NCBI RefSeq assembly: GCF_004916975.1
Contig: NZ_STGQ01000005.1
Coordinates: 1-64,000, forward strand
Length of the DNA stretch: 64,000 bases
Direction: 5' to 3'
Source: Paenibacillus dokdonensis
GTDB lineage: Bacteria > Bacillota > Bacilli > Paenibacillales > Paenibacillaceae
Below the pieces are notes generated by a model. It did no database searches. It had not been told where the DNA came from and worked only from the letters and a program-made list of their open reading frames with translations. Made by a program: the position numbers and the translations under genes. Positions within the stretch are counted from its first letter, which is position 1, and the number at the start of each line of letters is the position of its first letter. This document shows, piece by piece, positions 29,010 through 37,842 of this stretch.

Positions 29010-32000
29010 TTGTTGGACGTAAACAATTTCGAATTCATGAAAATCGGGCTTGCTTCCCCGGAAAAAATTCGTTCATGGTCCCGCGGAGAAGTTAAAAAAC
29101 CGGAAACCATCAATTACCGTACGCTGAAACCGGAGAAGGAAGGCCTGTTCTGCGAGCGGATTTTTGGACCGCAAAAAGACTGGGAATGCCATTGCGGTAA
29201 ATATAAGCGTGTCCGTTATAAAGGCGTAGTCTGTGACCGTTGCGGCGTAGAAGTTACCCGTGCGAAGGTCCGCCGCGAACGGATGGGTCATATTGAGCTG
29301 GCAGCTCCTGTATCCCATATCTGGTACTTTAAAGGCATTCCGAGCCGTATGGGTCTCGCTTTGGATATGTCTCCAAGATCTCTGGAAGAGATCATCTATT
29401 TTGCATCTTATGTTGTAACGGATCCAGGAGATACGCCTCTGGAGAAGAAACAGCTTTTGTCTGAAAAAGAATACCGCAGCTATCGTGAAAAGTATGGCTA
29501 CGGATTCCAAGCAGGCATGGGTGCTGAAGCCATTAAAAAGCTTCTTCAGGACCTCGATGTGGACAAAGAACTCGAATTCCTGAAAGAAGAGCTTCGTACT
29601 GCTCAAGGACAACGCCGTAATCGTGCGATCAAGCGTCTTGAAGTTATCGAAGCATTCCGTAATTCCGGCAATAAGCCTGAATGGATGATCATGGATGTTC
29701 TCCCGGTTATTCCTCCGGAGCTTCGTCCAATGGTACAGCTGGACGGCGGACGTTTCGCGACGTCTGACCTGAATGACCTGTATCGTCGTGTTATCAACCG
29801 TAATAACCGTCTGAAACGCCTGCTTGATCTGGGTGCTCCTGACATCATCGTGCAGAACGAAAAACGTATGCTGCAGGAGGCTGTTGATGCCCTGATCGAT
29901 AATGGTCGTCGTGGACGTCCCGTAACAGGTCCTGGTAACCGTCCGCTGAAATCCCTCAGCCACATGCTGAAAGGTAAACAAGGACGTTTCCGTCAGAACT
30001 TGCTCGGTAAACGTGTTGACTACTCTGGTCGTTCCGTTATCGTAGTAGGACCGTACCTGAAAATGTACCAATGCGGCCTGCCTAAGAAAATGGCGCTGGA
30101 ACTGTTTAAACCGTTCGTTATGAAAGAATTGGTCAATAAAGGCCTTGCTCATAATATTAAGAGTGCTAAACGGAAGGTTGAACGTGTTAGTCCGGAAGTA
30201 TGGGATGTGCTTGAAGAAGTCATCAAGGAACATCCAGTACTGCTGAACCGTGCACCAACGCTTCACCGTTTGGGTATTCAAGCGTTCGAACCTATTTTGG
30301 TTGAAGGACACGCAATTCGTCTTCACCCGCTCGTATGTACGGCTTACAACGCCGACTTTGACGGTGACCAAATGGCGGTTCACGTGCCACTGTCTGCTGA
30401 AGCTCAGGCGGAAGCACGCATCCTGATGCTGGCATCCGGTAATATCCTGAACCCTAAAGACGGTAAGCCAGTTGTTACCCCTTCCCAGGATATGGTCCTT
30501 GGTTCTTTCTATCTGACGATGGATAACAAGGAAGAAAAGGGAAGCGGCATGATTCTCCGTACCGTGAACGAGGCGGTTTCCGCTTATCAACGCGGCTCGG
30601 CAGGTCTGCATGCCCGTGTTGCCATTCCTGTAAGAGCTTTGGGTAAAACCAGTTTTACGGATAAGCAACAAGACGCAATGCTCCTCACTACGGTTGGACG
30701 TATTATTTTCAATGAGATTTTCCCAAGCAGCTTCCCTTACATTAACGAAGCTACCCGCGACAATCTGTTCAACGGTACGCCTGAGAGATATTTCGTTTAT
30801 GAAAAAGGTACTGACATCCGTGAGAGCCTGAATCAGCTTCCAATCAGCAGTGCTGTTGGTAAAGAGTATCTTGGTCAGATCATTGCTCGCTGCTTTGAAA
30901 TTTACCATACAACGGAAACCTCCGTTATTTTGGATAAAATCAAACAGCTCGGATTCACATACTCTACCCGTGCCGGCGTAACCGTTGCGGTTTCCGACGT
31001 AATCGTACCTGAAGAGAAACAGGCTATTCTGAAGGAATCCGACGACAGGGTAGCGGTTGTAACGAACCAATACCGCCGTGGTCTGATTACCAATGAAGAA
31101 CGTTATGACCGTGTTATCGATATTTGGTCCAAAGCCAAGGACGATATTACGGAAGTCCTCATGAAATCAATGGACCGTTTTAACTCCATTATGCTCATGG
31201 TCGACTCCAAAGCACGGGGTAACAAATCGCAGATCACCCAGCTGGGCGGTATGCGTGGTTTGATGGCCAACCCATCGGGTCGTATCATCGAGCTCCCAAT
31301 TAAATCGAACTTCCGTGAAGGACTGACAGTACTCGAGTACTTCCTTTCCACACACGGAGCGCGGAAAGGTTTGGCGGATACTGCACTTCGTACCGCTGAC
31401 TCCGGCTACTTGACTCGCCGTCTGGTAGACGTTGCTCAAGACGTGATCGTTCGTGAGGAAGACTGTGGTACGGATAAAGGCTTTACTGTCAGCAGAATTC
31501 AAGACGGTAAAGAAGTTATCGAGGATCTATATGATCGTATCGAGGGCCGTTACTGCTTCGAAACCGTTCGTCATCCGAAAACCAAGGAAGTCCTGGTTAA
31601 TCGCAACGAGCTGATCGATTCTGATAAGGCGAACCTGATCGTAGATTCTGGGGTAACCAAATTGCAAATTCGTTCAGTACTCAGCTGTCGTGCACGTCAC
31701 GGTGTATGTAAGAAGTGCTATGGACGAAACCTGGCTACGGGTAAATTCGTTGAAATCGGCGAAGCAGTCGGTATTATTGCTGCTCAGTCCATCGGTGAAC
31801 CAGGAACCCAGCTTACCATGCGTACGTTCCATACCGGTGGTGTAGCCGGTGACGATATCACCCAGGGTCTTCCGCGTATTCAGGAATTGTTTGAAGCACG
31901 GAATCCAAAAGGTCAAGCGACCATCAGTGAAATTGACGGCGTGGTTAAAGAGATCCGTGAAGGCAAGGACCGCCGTGAAATCGAGGTTCAAGGCGAAGCG

Positions 32001-32624
32001 GAAACGAAAACTTACTCTGTCACTTACGGTTCCCGTCTGCGCGTAAGCGAAGGCCAGGAAATCGAAGCTGGTGACGAGCTGACTGAAGGTTCAATTGACC
32101 CTAAAGAAATGCTGCGCATTAAAGGCATCCGCGGTGTACAAAACTACATTCTGCAGGAAGTACAACGTGTATACCGTAACCAAGGCGTAGAAATTAATGA
32201 TAAGCACGTCGAAGTCATGATCAAGCAAATGCTGCGTAAGATCCGCATCGTAGATGCTGGTGATACCACGCTTCTGCCAGGATCTTTCAGCGACATGCAT
32301 GAGTACGAAGCAGCCAACAAAGAAGCGCTTCTGAGCGGCAAGGAACCGGCTGTAGCCAAACCTGTTCTGCTCGGTATTACCAAGGCTTCGCTGGAAACTG
32401 ATTCATTCTTGTCTGCCGCATCCTTCCAGGAAACAACCCGCGTGTTGACCGACGCTGCCATTAAAGGTAAAGTCGACCAATTGCTCGGCCTGAAAGAAAA
32501 TGTTATTATCGGTAAATTGATCCCTGCAGGTACGGGCATGAACCGTTACCGCAGTGTCAAACTCGATGATCCTAATGCGGAAAATGACAGCTCAAAAGAA
32601 TTGGAAACTGTTTCTGCAGAGTAA
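29010..32624 (+). CDS. rpoC: RNA polymerase beta' subunit (1204 aa)
   Basis: Carries the catalytic magnesium site NADFDGDQM with Asp449, Asp451 and Asp453. The N-terminal zinc ribbon CHCGKY ... CDRCGVEV, the rudder/lid region RGRPVTGPGNRPLKSLS, the bridge helix/trigger loop GIIAAQSIGEPGTQLTMRTF and the second zinc site with CRARHGVCKKCYG are all present. It uses a TTG start (LDVNNFEF, as in Bacillus MLDVNNFEY) with AGGAGG 8 nt upstream. Transcribed with rpoB. Confidence 0.98.
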   Translation: MLDVNNFEFMKIGLASPEKIRSWSRGEVKKPETINYRTLKPEKEGLFCERIFGPQKDWECHCGKYKRVRYKGVVCDRCGVEVTRAKVRRERMGHIELAAPVSHIWYFKGIPSRMGLALDMSPRSLEEIIYFASYVVTDPGDTPLEKKQLLSEKEYRSYREKYGYGFQAGMGAEAIKKLLQDLDVDKELEFLKEELRTAQGQRRNRAIKRLEVIEAFRNSGNKPEWMIMDVLPVIPPELRPMVQLDGGRFATSDLNDLYRRVINRNNRLKRLLDLGAPDIIVQNEKRMLQEAVDALIDNGRRGRPVTGPGNRPLKSLSHMLKGKQGRFRQNLLGKRVDYSGRSVIVVGPYLKMYQCGLPKKMALELFKPFVMKELVNKGLAHNIKSAKRKVERVSPEVWDVLEEVIKEHPVLLNRAPTLHRLGIQAFEPILVEGHAIRLHPLVCTAYNADFDGDQMAVHVPLSAEAQAEARILMLASGNILNPKDGKPVVTPSQDMVLGSFYLTMDNKEEKGSGMILRTVNEAVSAYQRGSAGLHARVAIPVRALGKTSFTDKQQDAMLLTTVGRIIFNEIFPSSFPYINEATRDNLFNGTPERYFVYEKGTDIRESLNQLPISSAVGKEYLGQIIARCFEIYHTTETSVILDKIKQLGFTYSTRAGVTVAVSDVIVPEEKQAILKESDDRVAVVTNQYRRGLITNEERYDRVIDIWSKAKDDITEVLMKSMDRFNSIMLMVDSKARGNKSQITQLGGMRGLMANPSGRIIELPIKSNFREGLTVLEYFLSTHGARKGLADTALRTADSGYLTRRLVDVAQDVIVREEDCGTDKGFTVSRIQDGKEVIEDLYDRIEGRYCFETVRHPKTKEVLVNRNELIDSDKANLIVDSGVTKLQIRSVLSCRARHGVCKKCYGRNLATGKFVEIGEAVGIIAAQSIGEPGTQLTMRTFHTGGVAGDDITQGLPRIQELFEARNPKGQATISEIDGVVKEIREGKDRREIEVQGEAETKTYSVTYGSRLRVSEGQEIEAGDELTEGSIDPKEMLRIKGIRGVQNYILQEVQRVYRNQGVEINDKHVEVMIKQMLRKIRIVDAGDTTLLPGSFSDMHEYEAANKEALLSGKEPAVAKPVLLGITKASLETDSFLSAASFQETTRVLTDAAIKGKVDQLLGLKENVIIGKLIPAGTGMNRYRSVKLDDPNAENDSSKELETVSAE

Positions 32625-32653
32625 TTCAAGAATAAATAGAGCGACTTGAGAGA

Positions 32654-32675
32654 GCAGCCGGGCTACCCGCGCTGC
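32654..32675 (+). other. Hairpin between rpoC and the L7Ae-like gene
   Basis: GCAGC-CGGG paired with CCCG-GCTGC around loop CTA, one bulged C, no T run. It shares the core GGGCTA-CCCG and the flank CTGCCTCA with the rpoB/rpoC hairpin. Confidence 0.55.
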
Positions 32676-32728
32676 CTCACAATAGCTTCTTCAATGATTT
32701 TCCTTGTGAAAATTAATAGTAGATGTTC

Positions 32729-32757
32729 TTGACATTATGCAGCGCAGGTGCTAATAT
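32729..32757 (+). promoter_or_regulatory. Sigma-A promoter of the str operon
   Basis: TTGACA (32729-32734) and TAATAT (32752-32757) with a 17-bp spacer; TGC precedes the -10 (extended). It lies 54 bp before the L7Ae-like gene and can drive rpsL-rpsG-fusA-tuf. Confidence 0.78.
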
Positions 32758-32810
32758 ATCAAAGGTGCGTGAGTGGTAACATCCCTGTGCTTTTGGAGGA
32801 ATCGTAAAAG

Positions 32811-33062
32811 ATGTCTAATGATAAAGGATTACAGGATGCTCATGTGAAGATCGGGGCCAAACAAACCATGAAACTCGTGGAGTTAGGTCAGGCCGCTGAA
32901 GTTTATGTGGCTGAAGATGCGGAACACCGGCTCATTTCCAAGATCGAAAGCCTCTGCAGCAAGCAGGGCGTGAAAATCACCTATGTAGAAACCATGCAGC
33001 ATTTGGGTAAAGCATGTGGTATAGAAGTGGGTGCAGCAATGGCTGCCATCATTAAACCATAG
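32811..33062 (+). CDS. rplGB: L7Ae-like RNA-binding protein (YbxF; 83 aa)
   Basis: Member of the L7Ae/L30e family that recognises kink-turns in RNA; in Bacillus YbxF associates with ribosomes. The chain shows VKIGAKQTMKLVELGQAAEVYVAEDA and ends GKACGIEVGAAMAAI, the family's RNA-binding loop. GGAGG 12 nt upstream. First gene of the str operon; its precise function is not settled. Confidence 0.92.
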   Translation: MSNDKGLQDAHVKIGAKQTMKLVELGQAAEVYVAEDAEHRLISKIESLCSKQGVKITYVETMQHLGKACGIEVGAAMAAIIKP

Positions 33063-33231
33063 CAATATGGAATGGACGTAAACGTTCAATCTGTAAAGAA
33101 ACGTTTTTGTTGGAGAAGGCTGGCTTTCTCTTGGCAAAGACTTTTCATTTGTTCTTTTATGAACCGCCTGGGTCTGTGGACTTAATAAAAGGTTTGTAAC
33201 GAGAATAATTATATTGGAAGGGGGTGGCAAC

Positions 33232-33654
33232 ATGCCAACAATTAATCAACTAGTTCGTAAAGGGCGTCAAGCTAAAATCTACAAATCTAAGTCCCCTGCA
33301 TTGCAAAAAGGCTATAACGCTTTGAAGCGTCAAGAGACTGATTTGAGCGCTCCTCAAAAACGTGGTGTTTGTACACGTGTAGGAACGATGACTCCACGTA
33401 AACCGAACTCCGCACTTCGTAAATATGCTCGTGTTCGTTTGACGAACCGCATCGAGGTGACAGCTTATATTCCGGGTATTGGACATAACCTTCAAGAGCA
33501 CAGCGTTGTGTTGATTCGTGGAGGAAAAGTAAAAGACCTTGCAGGGGTTCGTTACCATATCGTTCGCGGAGCTTTGGATACAGCGGGTGTTAACAATCGG
33601 ATGCAAGCTCGTTCTAAATACGGTGCTAAACGTCCAAAAGCTAAAAAACAATAG
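33232..33654 (+). CDS. rpsL: 30S ribosomal protein S12, with Arg at the streptomycin site (140 aa)
   Basis: Decoding-centre protein. Conserved stretches CPQKRGV-type loop (APQKRGVCTRVG) and GHNLQEHSVVLIRGGKVKDL are present. The universally conserved PKKPNSALRK is here PRKPNSALRK: Arg56 replaces the lysine equivalent to E. coli Lys42 and Bacillus Lys56, positions where substitutions give streptomycin resistance. The codon is CGT, unambiguous. ATG 33232 follows AAGGGGGTGG; the frame's earlier start at 33214 is before that site. Confidence 0.98.
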   Translation: MPTINQLVRKGRQAKIYKSKSPALQKGYNALKRQETDLSAPQKRGVCTRVGTMTPRKPNSALRKYARVRLTNRIEVTAYIPGIGHNLQEHSVVLIRGGKVKDLAGVRYHIVRGALDTAGVNNRMQARSKYGAKRPKAKKQ

Positions 33655-33699
33655 TGGATTCTATAAAGGGATTCAATGACTTAAGAAAGGGGGATATCC

Positions 33700-34170
33700 A
33701 TGCCACGCAAAGGTCCAGTTACTAAGAGAGACGTATTGCCAGATCCGATGTACAATAGCAAATTGGTTACACGTCTTGTAAACCGCATTATGTTGGATGG
33801 TAAAAGAGGTGTTGCTCAAAATATTCTGTATAACTCGTTCAAGCTTATCCAAGAACGTACAGGCAAAGAGCCTATGGAAGTTTTTGAAGCAGCTATCAAA
33901 AATATCATGCCAGTCCTGGAAGTTAAAGCTCGTCGTGTCGGCGGTGCAAACTACCAAGTGCCAATCGAAGTAAAACCAGAGAGACGTACTGCTTTGGGAT
34001 TACGTTGGCTCGTAAACTACTCCCGTAACCGCGGTGAGAAAACCATGGAAGAGCGTTTGGCAGCAGAGATTATCGATGCTTCCAACAACACAGGCGCTTC
34101 CGTTAAGAAACGTGAAGATACACACAAAATGGCTGAAGCAAACAAAGCGTTTGCACACTACCGTTGGTAG
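33700..34170 (+). CDS. rpsG: 30S ribosomal protein S7 (156 aa)
   Basis: Initiates assembly of the 30S head and lines the E site. The N-terminal MPRKGPVTKRDVLPDP and the signature DPMYNSKLVTRLVNRIMLDGKRG-region are canonical. AAAGGGGG upstream. Between rpsL and fusA in the standard order. Confidence 0.98.
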   Translation: MPRKGPVTKRDVLPDPMYNSKLVTRLVNRIMLDGKRGVAQNILYNSFKLIQERTGKEPMEVFEAAIKNIMPVLEVKARRVGGANYQVPIEVKPERRTALGLRWLVNYSRNRGEKTMEERLAAEIIDASNNTGASVKKREDTHKMAEANKAFAHYRW

Positions 34171-34214
34171 GATTCAGTTCCATATAAACTTGAATTTTGA
34201 AGGGAGACTGTTTC

Positions 34215-36296
34215 ATGTCTAGAGAGTTCTCCTTGAAAAATACACGTAACATCGGGATCATGGCTCATATTGACGCTGGTAAGACAACTACCACGGAGCG
34301 GATCTTGTTCTACACAGGACGTACGCACAAAATCGGTGAAGTTCACGAAGGTGCTGCTACAATGGACTGGATGGAGCAAGAACAGGAGCGCGGGATCACG
34401 ATTACTTCCGCTGCGACGACCGCTTCTTGGAAAGGTCACCGCGTAAATATCATTGACACCCCAGGGCACGTTGACTTCACTGTTGAAGTTGAACGTTCCC
34501 TTCGTGTATTGGATGGGGCAGTAGGTGTTTTCAGTGCGAAAGAGGGCGTAGAGCCTCAGTCTGAAACTGTCTGGAGACAGGCTGACCGCTATGGCGTACC
34601 ACGGATCGCATATGTTAACAAAATGGATATTATTGGTGCTGACTATCTGAACGTTGTATCTGATATGCGTGATCGTCTTCAGGCGAACGCGGTAGCTATT
34701 CAGCTGCCAATCGGTGCAGAAAATGATTTTAAAGGTATCATCGACATTGTTGAACAAAGAGCCTTTATGTATAAAGACGATTTGGGTCAAGATATCGAAG
34801 AAACCGAAGTTCCTGCAGAGTTCAAAGACAAAGTCGAAGAACTTCGTGCAGAACTGATCGAGAAAGTTGCAGAACTCGACGAAGAATTGACAATGAAGTA
34901 TCTGGAAGGTGAAGAAATTACAATTCCAGAACTGAAGGCTGCACTCCGTAAAGGTGTTGTAGAAGTTAAAATCTTCCCAGTTATCTGTGGCTCTTCCTAC
35001 CGTAACAAAGGTGTTCAGCTAATGTTGGACGCTGTAGTTGATTACCTGCCAGCTCCGACAGATGTACCAGCTATCGTGGGTCATCTGGAAGATGGTACTG
35101 AAACGGTTCGTCATTCTGATGATAATGAACCTTTCTCTGCGCTTGCATTTAAAATTATGACTGACCCTTACGTTGGTAAACTTACGTTCTTCCGTGTATA
35201 TTCCGGTGTATTGCAATCCGGCTCTTATGTACTGAATGCAACGAAAGGTAAACGTGAGCGTATCGGCCGTATCCTTCAAATGCATGCAAACAGCCGTCAA
35301 GAAATCTCTGAAGTTTACTGCGGAGATATCGCTTCTGCTGTAGGTTTGAAAGACACCGGTACAGGTGATACACTTTGCGATGAGAAGCATCCGGTAATCC
35401 TGGAATCCATGAACTTCCCGGATCCAGTTATCGAAATCGCAGTAGAACCTAAAACGAAAGCCGACCAAGATAAAATGGGCGTTGCTTTGGGCAAATTGAC
35501 TGAAGAAGATCCTACGCTTCGCGCACACACAGATGAAGAAACAGGCCAAACAATCTTGGCAGGTATGGGTGAACTTCACCTTGATATCATCATCGACCGT
35601 ATGCGTCGTGAGTTCAAAGTAGAAACCAATGTGGGTAAACCACAGGTTGCCTACCGTGAAACCTTCCGTCAAGCAGCTCGTGTTGAAGGTAAATTCGTTC
35701 GCCAATCCGGTGGTCGTGGTCAATACGGTCACGTATGGGTTGAGTTCGAACCTCTCGAAGCAGGAACAGGCAGCCAGTTCGAAAGTAAGGTTGTCGGTGG
35801 TTCTGTACCAAGAGAATACATTCAGCCAGCACTGACTGGTATCGAAGAAACCATGAAGAGTGGTGTCCTTGCTGGCTTCCCGCTTGTAGACGTTAAAGCT
35901 ACAATCGTTGACGGATCGTACCATGATGTTGACTCCAATGAAATGGCATTTAAGATTGCCGGTTCCATGGCGCTTAAAGCAGCAAAAGACAAGTGTAAGC
36001 CTGTCTTGCTCGAGCCTATCATGAAAGTTGAAGTTACAGCGCCTGAAGAATACATGGGCGACGTAATGGGCATGCTGAACTCCCGTCGTGGACGCATTGA
36101 AGGAATGGATTCCCGTTCCGGTGCTCAAATTATCCGTGCGAAGGTGCCTCTGTCCGAAATGTTCGGATACTCGACAACTCTTCGTTCCGGTACGCAAGGA
36201 CGCGGCGTGTTCTCCATGGAACTGTCTCACTATGATGAAGTTCCTAAGAATATTGCTGAAGAGATCGTATCGAAGTCCAAAGGATCTGCTGAGTAA
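34215..36296 (+). CDS. fusA: Elongation factor G (693 aa)
   Basis: Translocase GTPase, also acting in ribosome recycling. G1 AHIDAGKTTTTERILF, the switch I region (ERGITITSAATT), G3 DTPGHVDFT, G4 NKMD and domains II-V follow in order. ATG 34215 (MSREFSLKNTRN) has AAGGGAGA upstream; the frame opens earlier at 34197. A long-looped inverted repeat CTGACCGG / CCGGTCAG (36317-36324 with 36358-36365) lies in the gap before tuf. Confidence 0.98.
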   Translation: MSREFSLKNTRNIGIMAHIDAGKTTTTERILFYTGRTHKIGEVHEGAATMDWMEQEQERGITITSAATTASWKGHRVNIIDTPGHVDFTVEVERSLRVLDGAVGVFSAKEGVEPQSETVWRQADRYGVPRIAYVNKMDIIGADYLNVVSDMRDRLQANAVAIQLPIGAENDFKGIIDIVEQRAFMYKDDLGQDIEETEVPAEFKDKVEELRAELIEKVAELDEELTMKYLEGEEITIPELKAALRKGVVEVKIFPVICGSSYRNKGVQLMLDAVVDYLPAPTDVPAIVGHLEDGTETVRHSDDNEPFSALAFKIMTDPYVGKLTFFRVYSGVLQSGSYVLNATKGKRERIGRILQMHANSRQEISEVYCGDIASAVGLKDTGTGDTLCDEKHPVILESMNFPDPVIEIAVEPKTKADQDKMGVALGKLTEEDPTLRAHTDEETGQTILAGMGELHLDIIIDRMRREFKVETNVGKPQVAYRETFRQAARVEGKFVRQSGGRGQYGHVWVEFEPLEAGTGSQFESKVVGGSVPREYIQPALTGIEETMKSGVLAGFPLVDVKATIVDGSYHDVDSNEMAFKIAGSMALKAAKDKCKPVLLEPIMKVEVTAPEEYMGDVMGMLNSRRGRIEGMDSRSGAQIIRAKVPLSEMFGYSTTLRSGTQGRGVFSMELSHYDEVPKNIAEEIVSKSKGSAE

Positions 36297-36415
36297 TTTC
36301 AATAACGTTTTAAAGACTGACCGGAACATTCAACATCCAAGACAACCTGCATAAACTCCGGTCAGCACAAACATAAAAAAATTTAATTATTCCATTTAAG
36401 GAGGAATTGTTCAAA

Positions 36416-37606
36416 ATGGCAAAGGCTAAATTTGAACGTAACAAACCGCACGTTAACATCGGTACTATTGGTCACGTTGACCATGGTAAAACTACTCTGA
36501 CTGCTGCTATCACAACTGTATTGTCCAAAACTTACGGTGGTGTAGCAACAGCGTTTGACCAAATCGATAAAGCTCCAGAAGAGCGCGAGCGCGGTATCAC
36601 TATTTCCACAGCTCACGTTGAGTACGAAACACCAGCTCGTCACTATGCACACGTTGACTGCCCAGGTCACGCCGACTATGTTAAAAACATGATCACTGGT
36701 GCTGCTCAAATGGACGGAGCAATCCTGGTTGTATCCGCAGCTGACGGCCCTATGCCGCAAACTCGCGAACACATCCTGTTGTCCCGCCAAGTAGGCGTTC
36801 CTTACATCGTTGTATTCTTGAACAAATGCGACATGGTTGATGACGCTGAACTTCTTGAACTGGTTGAAATGGAAGTGCGCGACTTGCTTAGCGAGTATGA
36901 CTTCCCAGGCGACGACACTCCAATCATCCAAGGTTCTGCTCGTGAAGCTCTGCAAAACCCAGATGGCGAGTGGGCACAAAAAATCATTGAAATGTTCAAA
37001 ATCATCGATGAGTACATCCCAGAGCCAGTACGTGACACTGACAAGCCTTTCCTTATGCCTGTCGAGGACGTATTCTCTATCACTGGTCGCGGTACCGTTG
37101 CTACAGGTCGTGTAGAACGTGGTACTGTTAAAGTGGGCGAAGAAATCGAGATCATCGGTATCGCTGAAGAGTCCAAAAAATCCGTCGTTACTGGCGTAGA
37201 AATGTTCCGCAAATTGCTTGATTCCGCTCAAGCTGGTGACAACATCGGAGCCCTGCTTCGTGGTGTAGACCGTACTCAAATCGAACGTGGTCAAGTACTG
37301 GCTAAGCCAGGTTCAGTTAAGCCACACACTGAATTCTCTGCACAAATTTACGTTCTGACTAAAGAAGAAGGTGGCCGTCATAAGCCTTTCTTCACTGGAT
37401 ACCGTCCACAGTTCTACTTCCGTACAACTGACGTTACTGGTATCATCAGCCTGCCAGAAGGCGCTGAAATGGTTATGCCTGGCGACAACATCACGGTTAC
37501 TGTATCACTGATTGCTCCAATCGCGATCGAAGAAGGAACTAAGTTCTCTATTCGTGAAGGTGGACGTACAGTAGGTGCCGGTGCGGTAGCTACAATCACT
37601 AAATAA
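36416..37606 (+). CDS. tuf: Elongation factor Tu (396 aa)
   Basis: Delivers aminoacyl-tRNA to the A site. G1 GHVDHGKTTLTAAI, switch I with RGITISTAHVEY, G3 DCPGHADY, G4 NKCD, then the two beta-barrel domains. The codon use is the most biased in the window, as expected for a top-expressed gene. ATG 36416 follows AAGGAGG. Only one tuf is present here; it closes the str operon at a strong terminator. Confidence 0.99.
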   Translation: MAKAKFERNKPHVNIGTIGHVDHGKTTLTAAITTVLSKTYGGVATAFDQIDKAPEERERGITISTAHVEYETPARHYAHVDCPGHADYVKNMITGAAQMDGAILVVSAADGPMPQTREHILLSRQVGVPYIVVFLNKCDMVDDAELLELVEMEVRDLLSEYDFPGDDTPIIQGSAREALQNPDGEWAQKIIEMFKIIDEYIPEPVRDTDKPFLMPVEDVFSITGRGTVATGRVERGTVKVGEEIEIIGIAEESKKSVVTGVEMFRKLLDSAQAGDNIGALLRGVDRTQIERGQVLAKPGSVKPHTEFSAQIYVLTKEEGGRHKPFFTGYRPQFYFRTTDVTGIISLPEGAEMVMPGDNITVTVSLIAPIAIEEGTKFSIREGGRTVGAGAVATITK

Positions 37607-37684
37607 TAAAGGCTAACGCCTTTGAGATTTAATAAATGCAACAATGTGCTGGAACGAGTAACGTTATGATGTGAACGAAAGATG

Positions 37685-37727
37685 CAGGAGGCACTTCTCT
37701 TCATGAGAAGTGCCTCCTGTTTTTTTA
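37685..37727 (+). terminator. Intrinsic terminator after tuf
   Basis: A 15-bp stem built on AGGAGGCACTTCTC with loop TTCAT, followed by seven T. It isolates the str operon from the sensor gene downstream. Confidence 0.95.
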
Positions 37728-37842
37728 TCTAAAGAATTTCATAGGATATAAACCCTTTACAATTTTGTATAAATTTCGTATGATATTGTACAGTCTTTGT
37801 ATAACATTATGCTTCGCTGATGAATGAGGAGTGATCGTGAGT

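Noticed and set aside
29073..31070. 665-codon open frame antisense to rpoC
   Set aside because: rpoC is certain here, and its biased codon use avoids the triplets that read as stops on the other strand. The frame has no family match or ribosome binding site.
35019..36329. 436-codon open frame antisense to fusA
   Set aside because: Same shadow effect in a highly biased gene; the sense frame is EF-G throughout.
37607..37842. Possible foreign origin of hemAT
   Set aside because: I looked for repeats, integrase fragments or composition breaks around it and saw only terminators and ordinary promoter-like sequence.
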